Assembly (NCBI GenBank): GCA_028097405.1 | Contig: JAOHEK010000004.1 | Location: 1 to 64,000, forward strand | Reading direction: 5' to 3' | Source of the DNA: Paracoccaceae bacterium | GTDB lineage: Bacteria; Pseudomonadota; Alphaproteobacteria; Rhodobacterales; Rhodobacteraceae | DNA: 64,000 bases | Shown here: piece after piece, positions 18,185 through 26,102 of the stretch | How the letters are laid out: the number at the start of each line of letters is the position of its first letter | How positions within the stretch are numbered: the first letter of the stretch is position 1 | Program-made: the position numbers and the translations under genes | The notes under the pieces: model-generated | The model's input: only the letters and a program-made list of their open reading frames with translations | The model's database searches: none | What the model was told of the DNA's origin: nothing

Positions 18185-18955
18185 ATGCAAAAGCTTTGGA
18201 GTGAGTATTCAATCCCATTTGCGGTGACTTGTGGCGGTCTGATCGTGGCCATTATTCTAGGCGTGGCGCCTTTGATCGGGCGCAACACGTCCGCACCTGC
18301 AGCCGCCGCACCCGCTCCGACAGTAGCGGCGGCCCCGACGGTTCAGTCAGATCCAAGCGCAATGGCAGCGATCCAAAGCGCCTTGGCCCAGCAAAGCAGC
18401 GCATTGGATAATCTTGGGACCCGCGTGCAGACTTTAGAAAAAGGTATAACGCGGATGAACCAGCGTTTGATGAGGCAAGGGGCCACTGTCGATGGTCTGG
18501 CTGGTCTTGGGTCTGACGTTGCGCGGACCAGTGGCGAGGTCGCCATTTTAAACAAAGCCGTGCCACGGTTGAACGCTCGGATAAGGGCGCAGCAGGCGAC
18601 TTTGGAAACGGTTCAGGACCTGCCGTCGCAATTGACGCGGACCAGCGGCGATGTTGCCATCTTGAACAAGGCTGTGCCACGACTGAATGCGCGACTAAGG
18701 CAGCAACAGGCGACTTTGGAAACCGTTGAATCCCTGCCATCACAAGTCGCACGAACCAGTTCCGAAGTCGCTATCCTTAACAAGGCGGTGCCACGGATCA
18801 GCGCGCGGGTCACGTCTCAGGCCAAAGGGGCAGAGGCTTTGCCCGACTTGCAAAGTCAGTTGGCATTCTTGGAAGGGCAGATGCGTATCTTGAACAAAGC
18901 TGTGCCACGGTTGCAGGCGCGTATTCAGGCCCTGCAGGCCGACGTTAGCGACTGA
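18185..18955 (+). CDS. Membrane-anchored protein of five 38-residue repeats
   Basis: A 256-residue protein I do not recognise. One hydrophobic segment (about 10-31) is followed by an Ala/Pro/Thr-rich linker (36-56) and then five units spaced exactly 38 residues apart. The units are centred on leucines 84, 122, 160, 198 and 236. The core of the last four is ILNKAVPR; the first is degenerate (LEKGITRM). Between cores are QQATLETV and LPSQ segments. The units look helical, with a conserved proline. The anchor suggests an N-in protein with repeats in the periplasm. I chose ATG 18185, which has an AGGGGAG site; ATG 18128 is in frame but lacks one. Nothing in the sequence reveals a function. Confidence 0.75.
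   Translation: MQKLWSEYSIPFAVTCGGLIVAIILGVAPLIGRNTSAPAAAAPAPTVAAAPTVQSDPSAMAAIQSALAQQSSALDNLGTRVQTLEKGITRMNQRLMRQGATVDGLAGLGSDVARTSGEVAILNKAVPRLNARIRAQQATLETVQDLPSQLTRTSGDVAILNKAVPRLNARLRQQQATLETVESLPSQVARTSSEVAILNKAVPRISARVTSQAKGAEALPDLQSQLAFLEGQMRILNKAVPRLQARIQALQADVSD
18434..18928 (+). repeat. Tandem 114-bp coding repeats
   Basis: Five tandem 114-bp units in the repeat-protein gene. Units 2 and 3 are closest (both carry AILNKAVPRLNAR and QQATLETV); units 1 and 5 have drifted. The absence of nucleotide-perfect copies suggests old duplication with selection on the protein pattern. Confidence 0.8.
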
Positions 18956-18970
18956 TTGGTCTCTAGATAA

Positions 18971-19696
18971 TTAGTACGTGGCCCGCCCGCCCGACAGATC
19001 GAACGCAGCACCCGTTGTGAAGCTGTTCGATTTCGAACAGAGCCAGGTGATCATGGCGGCGACTTCTTCGACTTCGACAAAACGGCCACGGGGGATTTTG
19101 GAGAGCATGAAATCGATGTGTTCTTGGCTCATCTGATCGAAGATGCGTGTACGGGCCGCCGCGGGGGTGACGCAGTTGACCGCGATATCCAAGTGGGCGC
19201 ATTCCTTGCCGGCCGATTTCGTCAGGCCAATGACGCCCGCCTTAGAGGCGGAATAGGCCGAGGCATTGGGGTTGCCCTCCTTGCCCGCGACCGAAGCAAC
19301 CAAAACGATACGTCCATAGCCGCGTTCTTTCATTCCGGGCAGAATGGCGCGCAATACGTGGAACGTTCCCGTTAGGTTGACCGCCATGATCTGGTTCCAG
19401 TCCGCCAGCGGATAGTCTTCGATCACGGTATTGGGGCCCGCGATCCCAGCTGAGTTGATAACCTGCGTGATGCCGCCAAACGCAGCTTCGGTTTTGGCTG
19501 TGGCGTTTTCCACACTGACCCAATCGGTGATGTCGGTTTGGATGGCCTCGACCGCGCCAAGTTCGGACTTTGCGGCGGCTAAGGCATCCGGGTCCATGTC
19601 CCAAAGGGCCACGCGGCTGCCCGTCGCCAACAACGCTTTTGCACAGGCAAGACCGATGCCCTGTGCCCCTCCGGTAATAACTGCGACTTGATTCAT
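18971..19696 (-). CDS. Short-chain dehydrogenase/reductase (SDR)
   Basis: A 241-residue classical SDR that oxidises or reduces an alcohol/ketone with NAD(P). The cofactor motif is TGGAQGIG; ALWDMDPDAL, with aspartates after the second strand, favours NAD. NSAG, the catalytic serine region VLVASVAGKEG and YSASK follow. ATG 19696 begins the first beta strand (NQVAVITGG); the longer frame runs back into the upstream gene. It is the last gene of the long catabolic run and probably acts on a late hydroxy intermediate. Confidence 0.92.
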   Translation of the reverse strand: MNQVAVITGGAQGIGLACAKALLATGSRVALWDMDPDALAAAKSELGAVEAIQTDITDWVSVENATAKTEAAFGGITQVINSAGIAGPNTVIEDYPLADWNQIMAVNLTGTFHVLRAILPGMKERGYGRIVLVASVAGKEGNPNASAYSASKAGVIGLTKSAGKECAHLDIAVNCVTPAAARTRIFDQMSQEHIDFMLSKIPRGRFVEVEEVAAMITWLCSKSNSFTTGAAFDLSGGRATY

Positions 19697-19701
19697 GTGG
19701 C

Positions 19702-21300
19702 TTACCCCAAGGCTGCGATGACCGCGTCGGTGCGGGTTATGGTGGCGACGTTTTGCATGGGGTAATTGATCGATGCCGCATGCCATTCGTTATTCATGGT
19801 GGAACAACTATCCTCGGGCACGATCATGTGGAAGCCCTTGTCGGCCCCAGTGCGGGCTGTGTGTTCGACGCTCATGTTGGTCCAGCTGCCGCAGTTGATG
19901 ATCGTATCGCGCCCGCCGTGGCGCAGATAGGATTCCAACCGCGAGGTTTCCCAAGCGCTCATCGACATTTTCTCGACCACCAGATCGCCCGGTTGCGGAT
20001 CAAGGCCGGGAACGGGTTGGACACCCCACGTGTCACGCACAAGCGCATTTTCGCCCTTAAGCCCCTGCATCAATGCGGCGTGTTGCGCCAGATGCGGGTG
20101 GCCCGGTTCGCAGACCATCCAGACATGCAGCACCATAACGCCTCTGGCCCGCGCGGCCGTCGCAAGACGGCGCACATTGGCGACCACGTCTTGGCTGCGC
20201 GCATGATCGGGGCTGCCGGTGGCGGCAAAAGCACCGCCGTCCATCATCACGTCGTTCTGCAAATCCTGAATGATCATCGCCGTGCGGTGCGGGTCGATCC
20301 GGAAATCCAACCGATCCAGGACATTCAGCGCTGGTGCGGTCGTGTTGGTTGGTGGCGGTGCAGCCCGAGGCGTTGCGACATTGGGGGTCATAAACGGCTC
20401 GTCCCGCCCCTTGGTCTTTGTCGCGACCGAGTAGAGCGAGGTCTCGGCGGTGATGAACAGCGTAGACCAAGTATCGCCACCCCAATGCAAGTTGGCCGCC
20501 ATTTCGGGCAATTGGATCTTACCAATCAAAACGCCGTGGAAGTCGTAGACCCAAATTCCGCCGGGGGCCGTGACATAGACGTTGCCATCCTTGTCGGCCT
20601 TCATCCCGTCGGGCACGCCTTTCTTTCGGCTATCGACAATGCCGCTGGCAAAGATGCGCCCGTTGGTCAGGCTGCCGTCGGCGGCCACGTCGAACATACG
20701 GATATTGTGTTGATCCGTATCATTGACCCACATCCATTTCTGACAGGGCGAGTAACACAGACCGTTCGGTTTGGTGAAGAGATAGCGATCGACGACAAGC
20801 TGCGGCTCGTCTCCGGGGCGGTGACCGGGGGGCAGACGATATACGCCTTGAAAGCCCTGCTCTTGCGGACGTTCCACGCCGAAGACCGGAAAGCGGCCAT
20901 AGGGCGGATCGGTAAAATAGATCGAGCCATCATTGCCCACGACAATGTCATTGGGCGAGTTCAGCTCTTTGCCTTCGAAATGGGTGCAGAGCACTTCACG
21001 TGTGCCGTCGCGGCGGATGCGCACAACCGAGGATGTAGAATGTTCGCAGATCAACAGGTTCAGCTCGGCATCATACGTCATGCCGTTGCCCTTGTTCGAG
21101 GGCCGCGCAACCTCACTAACGCCCTGCTCCGGCGTATACTTGCGCCGCACATCGCCGGGCATGTCAGAGAAAAGCAACGTCTTTTCAATCGGGTGCCAGA
21201 GTGGGCCTTCGGTGAAGATAAACCCCGAGCCAAGCTGGCGCACAGGTTCGTGTTCTTCGATGATTGCGTTAAAACGTTGGTCTACGGCAATATGTGCCAT
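19702..21300 (-). CDS. SMP-30/gluconolactonase-isochorismatase-like fusion protein
   Basis: A 532-residue two-domain hydrolase. Residues about 15-300 form an SMP-30/gluconolactonase propeller (FTEGPLW with E31; LNSPNDIV with N117; VPDGMKAD with D231), expected to hydrolyse a lactone with a divalent metal. A proline-rich linker (310-325) leads to an isochorismatase-like domain (335-532). Of that domain's triad, Asp346 (IIQDLQND) and Lys444 (VVEKMSMSAW) are present, but residue 477 in CGSWTNMSVEHTAR is serine where cysteine hydrolases have the nucleophile. The domain may thus be a non-amidase, vinyl-ether-type or inactive form. The start is ATG 21300. The fusion implies that ring-opening and side-group removal are consecutive steps. 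Confidence 0.88.
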   Translation of the reverse strand: MAHIAVDQRFNAIIEEHEPVRQLGSGFIFTEGPLWHPIEKTLLFSDMPGDVRRKYTPEQGVSEVARPSNKGNGMTYDAELNLLICEHSTSSVVRIRRDGTREVLCTHFEGKELNSPNDIVVGNDGSIYFTDPPYGRFPVFGVERPQEQGFQGVYRLPPGHRPGDEPQLVVDRYLFTKPNGLCYSPCQKWMWVNDTDQHNIRMFDVAADGSLTNGRIFASGIVDSRKKGVPDGMKADKDGNVYVTAPGGIWVYDFHGVLIGKIQLPEMAANLHWGGDTWSTLFITAETSLYSVATKTKGRDEPFMTPNVATPRAAPPPTNTTAPALNVLDRLDFRIDPHRTAMIIQDLQNDVMMDGGAFAATGSPDHARSQDVVANVRRLATAARARGVMVLHVWMVCEPGHPHLAQHAALMQGLKGENALVRDTWGVQPVPGLDPQPGDLVVEKMSMSAWETSRLESYLRHGGRDTIINCGSWTNMSVEHTARTGADKGFHMIVPEDSCSTMNNEWHAASINYPMQNVATITRTDAVIAALG

Positions 21301-21329
21301 TCTTGAAACCCTCTTCTCGGACGATGGGC

Positions 21330-21346
21330 GCGCCCTGAGCGGGCGC
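21330..21346 (-). promoter_or_regulatory. Intercistronic hairpin
   Basis: GCGCCC-loop of 5-GGGCGC, a perfect 6-bp stem, in the 57-bp gap between the MBL-fold gene and the fusion gene. No T-run follows on the minus strand, so RNA processing or stability is likelier than termination. Confidence 0.35.
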
Positions 21347-21357
21347 AACCCTTAGCA

Positions 21358-22206
21358 TTACATCGGGAACCATTCGCGCTTTGGCAGTGTCTCGACCAGC
21401 GGGCCGGGAACAACCGCTCCGGTGCGGCCCACGACCTGACCGCGCTCGATCTTGGCCCCTTTGTCGTGGGTCGGCAAAACCCAAGTGTAGTTATTCATCA
21501 GCTTTTTGAACGCTGCTTTCTCGGCCCGTTTGGAACCCGAGTGGTTGCCCGTCACCTGCGGTTCCATGTGGTTGTTGACGCGGACATGGTTCACGATCTG
21601 GTCGTTGAAATCATAGACAACGTCGCCGCAGATACAGGCCAGACCTTCGGCGGTCTCGACAATGACGTTCATCGAGCCTTCGGTATGCGCGCCAGCGACT
21701 TCACACCAAACGCCGGGCATGACCTCTTCTGCGCCAGAAAGTTCAAGGTCCATGAAACGCATCGCGCCGTCTTCATAAATCCGGTCGACAAGGTGCTTGA
21801 TGTCGGGCTTGGGGTACTGCGGGTACATGATTCCCGAGACGCTGAATTCCATCTCGCGGCGGTTCAGGATTACCGTTGTGTTCATCGGGAACAGATCGTC
21901 CATGCCTGCGTGATCAATGTGCAGGTGAGTGTGCAGAACGTAGCGGATATCGCCCAGCTTCAACCCGTGTTTGGCCAGTTGGCTTTCCATCCGGTTTTCG
22001 TGGAACTGCAGCCCGCGCATGCCCAAACTTTCCATGATCGCATTGTCGCGATAGCCGGTATCGACCACGACTGGATATTCTCCGCCAGTGATTAGAAATC
22101 CGTAGACCGGGACGCGGCGCGTACGCCCGCATTCGTGACCCAGCACCAGAAAGCTGGTTTCAAGTTCGATATCCCCATAATCGAGAACGTGGATTTGCAA
22201 GGCCAT
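21358..22206 (-). CDS. MBL-fold metallo-hydrolase (AHL-lactonase-like family)
   Basis: A 282-residue metallo-beta-lactamase-fold enzyme. The dinuclear zinc motif is HTHLHIDHAG; further ligands are H in EVAGAHTEGSMNV, D in CICGDVVYDF and H in LPTHDKGA. The nearest named group is the N-acyl-homoserine-lactonase-like family, which opens lactone rings. The operon context points to a catabolic lactone or cyclic ester/amide rather than quorum quenching. ATG 22206 has a GGGAGG site; the longer frame starts inside the upstream gene. Confidence 0.88.
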   Translation of the reverse strand: MALQIHVLDYGDIELETSFLVLGHECGRTRRVPVYGFLITGGEYPVVVDTGYRDNAIMESLGMRGLQFHENRMESQLAKHGLKLGDIRYVLHTHLHIDHAGMDDLFPMNTTVILNRREMEFSVSGIMYPQYPKPDIKHLVDRIYEDGAMRFMDLELSGAEEVMPGVWCEVAGAHTEGSMNVIVETAEGLACICGDVVYDFNDQIVNHVRVNNHMEPQVTGNHSGSKRAEKAAFKKLMNNYTWVLPTHDKGAKIERGQVVGRTGAVVPGPLVETLPKREWFPM

Positions 22207-22219
22207 GTGGTCCCTCCCT

Positions 22220-23104
22220 TTATGCATCTTGCAGCCGGTAAACCCGGGCTGCGGTATCGTTGAAAATTGCGGTTTGTTTCTTCTTCGACAGGCCCGAGGC
22301 TCCGTCGCGGAATGCGTTGAACAGATCGGCGTAACTGGTCCAAAGTTTTTCGATCGGGAAATTGGAGCCAAACATGCAGCGGTCCGCACCAAACATATCT
22401 TCGGTGTCAGTGATCATACGTGCGATGAAATCGGGATCGTTCTTGTGGATGAACGTCCCGAAGGCCGACAGTTTCGTCACGATGTTCGGGCAGTCGGCCA
22501 GGCGCTTCATTCCGTCACGCCAAAGCTTTTCGCCCCCTTTCGAGGTATCTTCCTTCATGCCCGCGTGTTGCAGGATGAACGTGACATCCGGGCAGGCCAT
22601 GGCCAGTTTCGCCGCGCCGGTCATCTGTGACGGGAAGACTTGGAGATCGAAGCACCAACCATAGTCGGCCAGCTTTGCGATATTCTTCTGAAGGTTCGGA
22701 TTTTCGCAAAGGTCTGGCGTTTTCGCAAAGCGGTAAAGCGGGTTTTCGTGCCAGTGCAATTGTTGGCGAATGCCGCGCATCAAGCTGTAATCTTTGAGCT
22801 TTTCTAGCGCTGGCGTCACATCCTCGGCCATCATATCAGCATATCCGACGATGCCGCTGATGGTGCCGTGGGTTTCGCCTTGTTCCTGAACCCAAGCCGC
22901 TTCATCGGCGAACCAATTGGGCGCCCAGTTGGCCTGAACGTAGACAGATTTGGTGATGCCGCTGCCTTTGAGATCGCTCAGATATTCGGGTGTGGGATAG
23001 TCACGTTTGATTGCGGTATAGGGGCCAAAGATGCGCGGCTGTTCCGGTCCAAGAAGCCAAGGCAAATCTTTTTGCAGCCAGATATGATGATGCGCGTCGA
23101 TCAT
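22220..23104 (-). CDS. Amidohydrolase-2-family TIM-barrel hydrolase
   Basis: A 294-residue amidohydrolase. The N-terminal metal motif is IDAHHHIW, later barrel residues include the histidine in TFILQHAGM, and the C-terminal FGSNFPIEKLW carries the region of the catalytic aspartate (here N in GSNFP, where many members have GSDFP). The family includes 2-pyrone-4,6-dicarboxylate and other lactone hydrolases as well as decarboxylases such as ACMSD. It overlaps the VWA-protein gene by 4 bp. It probably hydrolyses a product of the molybdenum hydroxylase. Confidence 0.88.
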   Translation of the reverse strand: MIDAHHHIWLQKDLPWLLGPEQPRIFGPYTAIKRDYPTPEYLSDLKGSGITKSVYVQANWAPNWFADEAAWVQEQGETHGTISGIVGYADMMAEDVTPALEKLKDYSLMRGIRQQLHWHENPLYRFAKTPDLCENPNLQKNIAKLADYGWCFDLQVFPSQMTGAAKLAMACPDVTFILQHAGMKEDTSKGGEKLWRDGMKRLADCPNIVTKLSAFGTFIHKNDPDFIARMITDTEDMFGADRCMFGSNFPIEKLWTSYADLFNAFRDGASGLSKKKQTAIFNDTAARVYRLQDA

Positions 23105-24198
23105 GCTGCCCTCGCCATTGTCAGAATGTGATCAGCAATGTCGGTCGTATTGGCAGCACTCCCCAAATGGCCAATCATCGGCAGAATTGCGGACAAGCCT
23201 TCGGTTGCGGGCGTGTACTCGGGGTCGGCGGCAAGAGGTGTCAGCCAGTCAAACCGCCATGCCAGTCGCGACAGCCGATTGGCCGCATCAATCAGCGCCG
23301 CGGGCGAGCCGCGCTCCAATCCATCCGACAGAACCACCACAGCGGCCCCCCGCGCAAAGCCCGCGAAACGTGGCACTGCCAGATAGGCCGACAGTGCTTC
23401 GCCGATCCGTGTGCCGCCGTCGAAATCTGCAACGGCGGCCGAGGCGCGTGACAGGGCCGAACTTCGGTCAGCGGGTTTCAGGCTTTCGGTGATGCGTGTC
23501 AGACGCGTGCCAAGCGTAAACACCTCGGAACGGTCAGCGGCTTGCACAACCGCATGAGCCAATCGCAGCATCGCCTCTGAGCGATCTTTCATCGAGCCCG
23601 AAACGTCGATCAACAAGAGCACGCGTCGTTGCCGCAACGCGCGTTTGGTTTCCCACAGCCGCAGAACATCGCCATCGCGCTTTACTGCCTCTCGCAAGGT
23701 GCGGCGCATATCCAAACGGTCGCCCTTTTTCACCGAACTGCGACGGTACGACACCCGTCGGGGCAGAGCGCGCGACGCCTCACGCTTGATCCGATCCAAA
23801 GCGGCGTCGACCGTATCGCCGAGGCTGCGTTGGCCAAGGCGCTCCACCACCGTAGCTTCCGCGCCGACTTCACTTTCGTCATCTGGCGCTTCAACGCTGT
23901 CAACATCGCCGGTTGGTTCATAGGCCTCAACTTCGTCATCGTCCTCATCACCGATGGGGCCCTGCATGACCTGATCCAGAAAGACCGCGCGGAAAATCGC
24001 GTCGTACTCGGCCAGACGTTCCTGCGGGATTGAGAAAAGTGCGCGACCCGCGCGCCAGATATCGGTCATGTCGCGCGGGCCTAGAAGTCCGACGCCTTCG
24101 ATGAAATCAATGGTTTGATCTGGCGACACCGCAAATCCAGCCCCGCGCAGAGCTTGCGGCAAACGCATGAACGGTTGAAGAGCACGCGGCGTGGTCAT
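23101..24198 (-). CDS. coxE: CoxE-like VWA-domain protein
   Basis: A 365-residue CoxE-family protein. The C-terminal VWA domain shows the MIDAS motif LLIDVSGSMKDRS, the threonine in DGGTRIGEAL and VVLSDGLERG. An acidic stretch lies at about 90-120. In the CO dehydrogenase system CoxD (AAA+) and CoxE mature the molybdenum active site. Here it follows the MoxR/CoxD-like gene with a 4-bp overlap and the hydroxylase genes, so a maturation role is the natural reading. ATG 24198 is the overlap start. Confidence 0.88.
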   Translation of the reverse strand: MTTPRALQPFMRLPQALRGAGFAVSPDQTIDFIEGVGLLGPRDMTDIWRAGRALFSIPQERLAEYDAIFRAVFLDQVMQGPIGDEDDDEVEAYEPTGDVDSVEAPDDESEVGAEATVVERLGQRSLGDTVDAALDRIKREASRALPRRVSYRRSSVKKGDRLDMRRTLREAVKRDGDVLRLWETKRALRQRRVLLLIDVSGSMKDRSEAMLRLAHAVVQAADRSEVFTLGTRLTRITESLKPADRSSALSRASAAVADFDGGTRIGEALSAYLAVPRFAGFARGAAVVVLSDGLERGSPAALIDAANRLSRLAWRFDWLTPLAADPEYTPATEGLSAILPMIGHLGSAANTTDIADHILTMARAA

Positions 24199-25076
24199 GC
24201 GGCCTCTCCCGGCAAGATGGCCGACAAACGATCCGACATATAGATCAGGTCGTCGTGGTCCTTCAGAGCGACCCCGATCGAACGCATAAATGCTTCCGGC
24301 CAGCGCGCACCTTGGCTGTTCAAAAGCGTCGCGGCCTCGGCCCATTCGACGGTTTCAGCGACGCCGGGTGGTTTCGCCAAAGGTTCCGCCCTCAGCAAAC
24401 CTACTGATGCGACAACTGCATCCGCGGTGCCGCGTGCCACGGTACTGGCGCGGGTCATGACGATCTGCGCCTCAAGCGCGGCATCCGGGTAGTCGATCCA
24501 GTGATAAACACAGCGGCGGCGCAGCGCTTCGTGCAAATCGCGGGTTCGGTTCGACGTGAGAACCACCACGGGCGCTTGCGTTGCCCGCACTGTGCCGGCT
24601 TCTGGGATCGAAATGGTAAAGTCCGAGAGGAATTCAAGCAGAAAGGCTTCGAATTCGTGATCCGAGCGGTCGATCTCGTCGATCAGCAAAAGCGTGCCTG
24701 TGGGATTGCGCAGGGCTTGCAACAGGGGCCGCTCTAGCAGGTACTCATCGGAGTAAAGGTTCACGTGCCCCTCATCCGCCTGCCGGATCGCCAGCATCTG
24801 TTGCGGGTAATTCCATTCGTACAAAGCTGCCGCCGCGTCGATCCCTTCAAAGCACTGAAGCCGGATCACGCTGCGCCCCAGAACGCCGCCAAGTGCCTTG
24901 GCGGCCTCGGTTTTGCCAACACCGGGCGCGCCTTCCAACAAGAGCGGTTTGCCAAGAGCCAGCCCAAGGTACGCCGCCGTCGCCAAAGCATCATCCGCCA
25001 GATACTGCGCATCGGTCAGGGCTCTTTTGAGCCCTTCGGGATCCATGATCCCTGCAATATTTGGCGAAACTGCCAT
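24195..25076 (-). CDS. coxD: MoxR-type AAA+ ATPase, CoxD-like
   Basis: A 293-residue MoxR-family AAA+ ATPase. Walker A is GAPGVGKTEAAKAL, Walker B is LLLIDEIDRSDHEFEAFLLE, sensor 1 is VVLTSNRTRDL and the arginine-finger region is ALRRRCVYHW. CoxD unfolds or remodels apo molybdenum hydroxylase during cofactor maturation and works with CoxE, encoded next. The start shares a base with the upstream stop (TAATG). Confidence 0.9.
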   Translation of the reverse strand: MAVSPNIAGIMDPEGLKRALTDAQYLADDALATAAYLGLALGKPLLLEGAPGVGKTEAAKALGGVLGRSVIRLQCFEGIDAAAALYEWNYPQQMLAIRQADEGHVNLYSDEYLLERPLLQALRNPTGTLLLIDEIDRSDHEFEAFLLEFLSDFTISIPEAGTVRATQAPVVVLTSNRTRDLHEALRRRCVYHWIDYPDAALEAQIVMTRASTVARGTADAVVASVGLLRAEPLAKPPGVAETVEWAEAATLLNSQGARWPEAFMRSIGVALKDHDDLIYMSDRLSAILPGEAA

Positions 25077-26101
25077 TAGCTAGGTGTGCCTTGTGGCCGG
25101 GCACCACCGTTTTCACGAATGCCGCGCAGCACTTTTTCGGGCGTGATTGGAAGCCGGTCGCAGCGCACACCAACGGCGTTGTATACCGCGTTGGCAACCG
25201 CAGGCAGCACCGGATTGGCGCACATTTCACCGGGGCCCTTGCCGCCGTAGGGCGCATCTTCGGCGGGGCGTTCCAAAATCGCTAGATTGTGCGGCACCAC
25301 TTCGGCCGGACCTGGCATCAAATAGGTGTTGAAATCGACGGGGCGATGATCCCGCTCGGGGTATGTCGGCTCGGTTGTTTCATAAAGTGCGTGGCTGACA
25401 CCCATCCAAGCGCCACCGATCAGCTGTTGTTCGACCAGTTTCGGGTTCAGCGCGCGACCTACTTCATAGGCCGAATTGATTTCCTTCACTTCGACTTCGC
25501 CGGTCTCGTCGTCAACCTCAAGATCAACGACGAGAGCCGCGTGCGCAAAGCATGTGACGGGTGTCATCTCGCCAGTTTCACCGTCAACATCGCTGGGTGG
25601 GATCAGGAAAATACCGCGCCCCGACAAAGTGCGCCCCTGTTTGAACTGCGCGGCAATTGCCGTGTCGGCGACAGTGATCGACCGTGATGGAGCACCTTTG
25701 ACGTGGATGCTGCCCGCGCCATCCGTTTCCAGATCCGTGGCGTTGACTTCCAGTTCTTCGGCGGCGGCATCCAGCATCTGTTTGCGCGCTTCGGCTGCGG
25801 CGCGGATCACGGCGTTGCCGACACGGTGCGTTCCGCGCGACGCGAAAGAACCCATGCAATGCGGACCGGTGTCGCTATCGGCGGTGTCGACATAGACGTC
25901 TTCAACCGGCACGCCAAGCGTTTCAGACGCGATCTGGCGGGTCACTGATTTCATACCTTGGCCCAAATCGATGGACGAAAGCGCCACCATGAATTTCCCG
26001 TCCGGCGTCGAATGCACCAGCGCCTGAGACGGGTCGCCGCCCAAATTCATACCGATGGGATAGTTGATGCAGGCAAAGCCGCGGCCTTTGTGAATGGTCA
26101 T
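25076..26101 (-). CDS. Molybdenum hydroxylase large subunit, C-terminal half
   Basis: A 341-residue protein corresponding to the second half of an XdhB/CoxL-type molybdopterin subunit. It begins at the second cofactor domain: SSIDLGQGMKS (residues 42-52, cofactor glutamine), ASRGTHRVGNAV (88-98), and GGKGPGEM, with Glu292 as the expected catalytic base. Its start lies 1 base after the stop of the N-terminal-half gene, so the two chains are made together. I chose ATG 26101 because family similarity begins at once (HKGRGFACINYPIG). The same type of split is known for Eubacterium barkeri nicotinate dehydrogenase (NdhL/NdhM). Confidence 0.88.
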   Translation of the reverse strand: MTIHKGRGFACINYPIGMNLGGDPSQALVHSTPDGKFMVALSSIDLGQGMKSVTRQIASETLGVPVEDVYVDTADSDTGPHCMGSFASRGTHRVGNAVIRAAAEARKQMLDAAAEELEVNATDLETDGAGSIHVKGAPSRSITVADTAIAAQFKQGRTLSGRGIFLIPPSDVDGETGEMTPVTCFAHAALVVDLEVDDETGEVEVKEINSAYEVGRALNPKLVEQQLIGGAWMGVSHALYETTEPTYPERDHRPVDFNTYLMPGPAEVVPHNLAILERPAEDAPYGGKGPGEMCANPVLPAVANAVYNAVGVRCDRLPITPEKVLRGIRENGGARPQGTPS

Positions 26102-26102
26102 C

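Noticed and set aside
19753-21306. 517-codon open frame on the plus strand
   Set aside because: It is the mirror of the SMP-30/isochorismatase gene; the product has no family pattern and no ribosome site, while the minus-strand gene has full motifs.
21358-22206. Quorum-quenching AHL lactonase
   Set aside because: The fold and metal motif fit, but the gene sits inside a catabolic operon with other ring-opening hydrolases and no LuxI/LuxR genes are seen; the substrate is left open.
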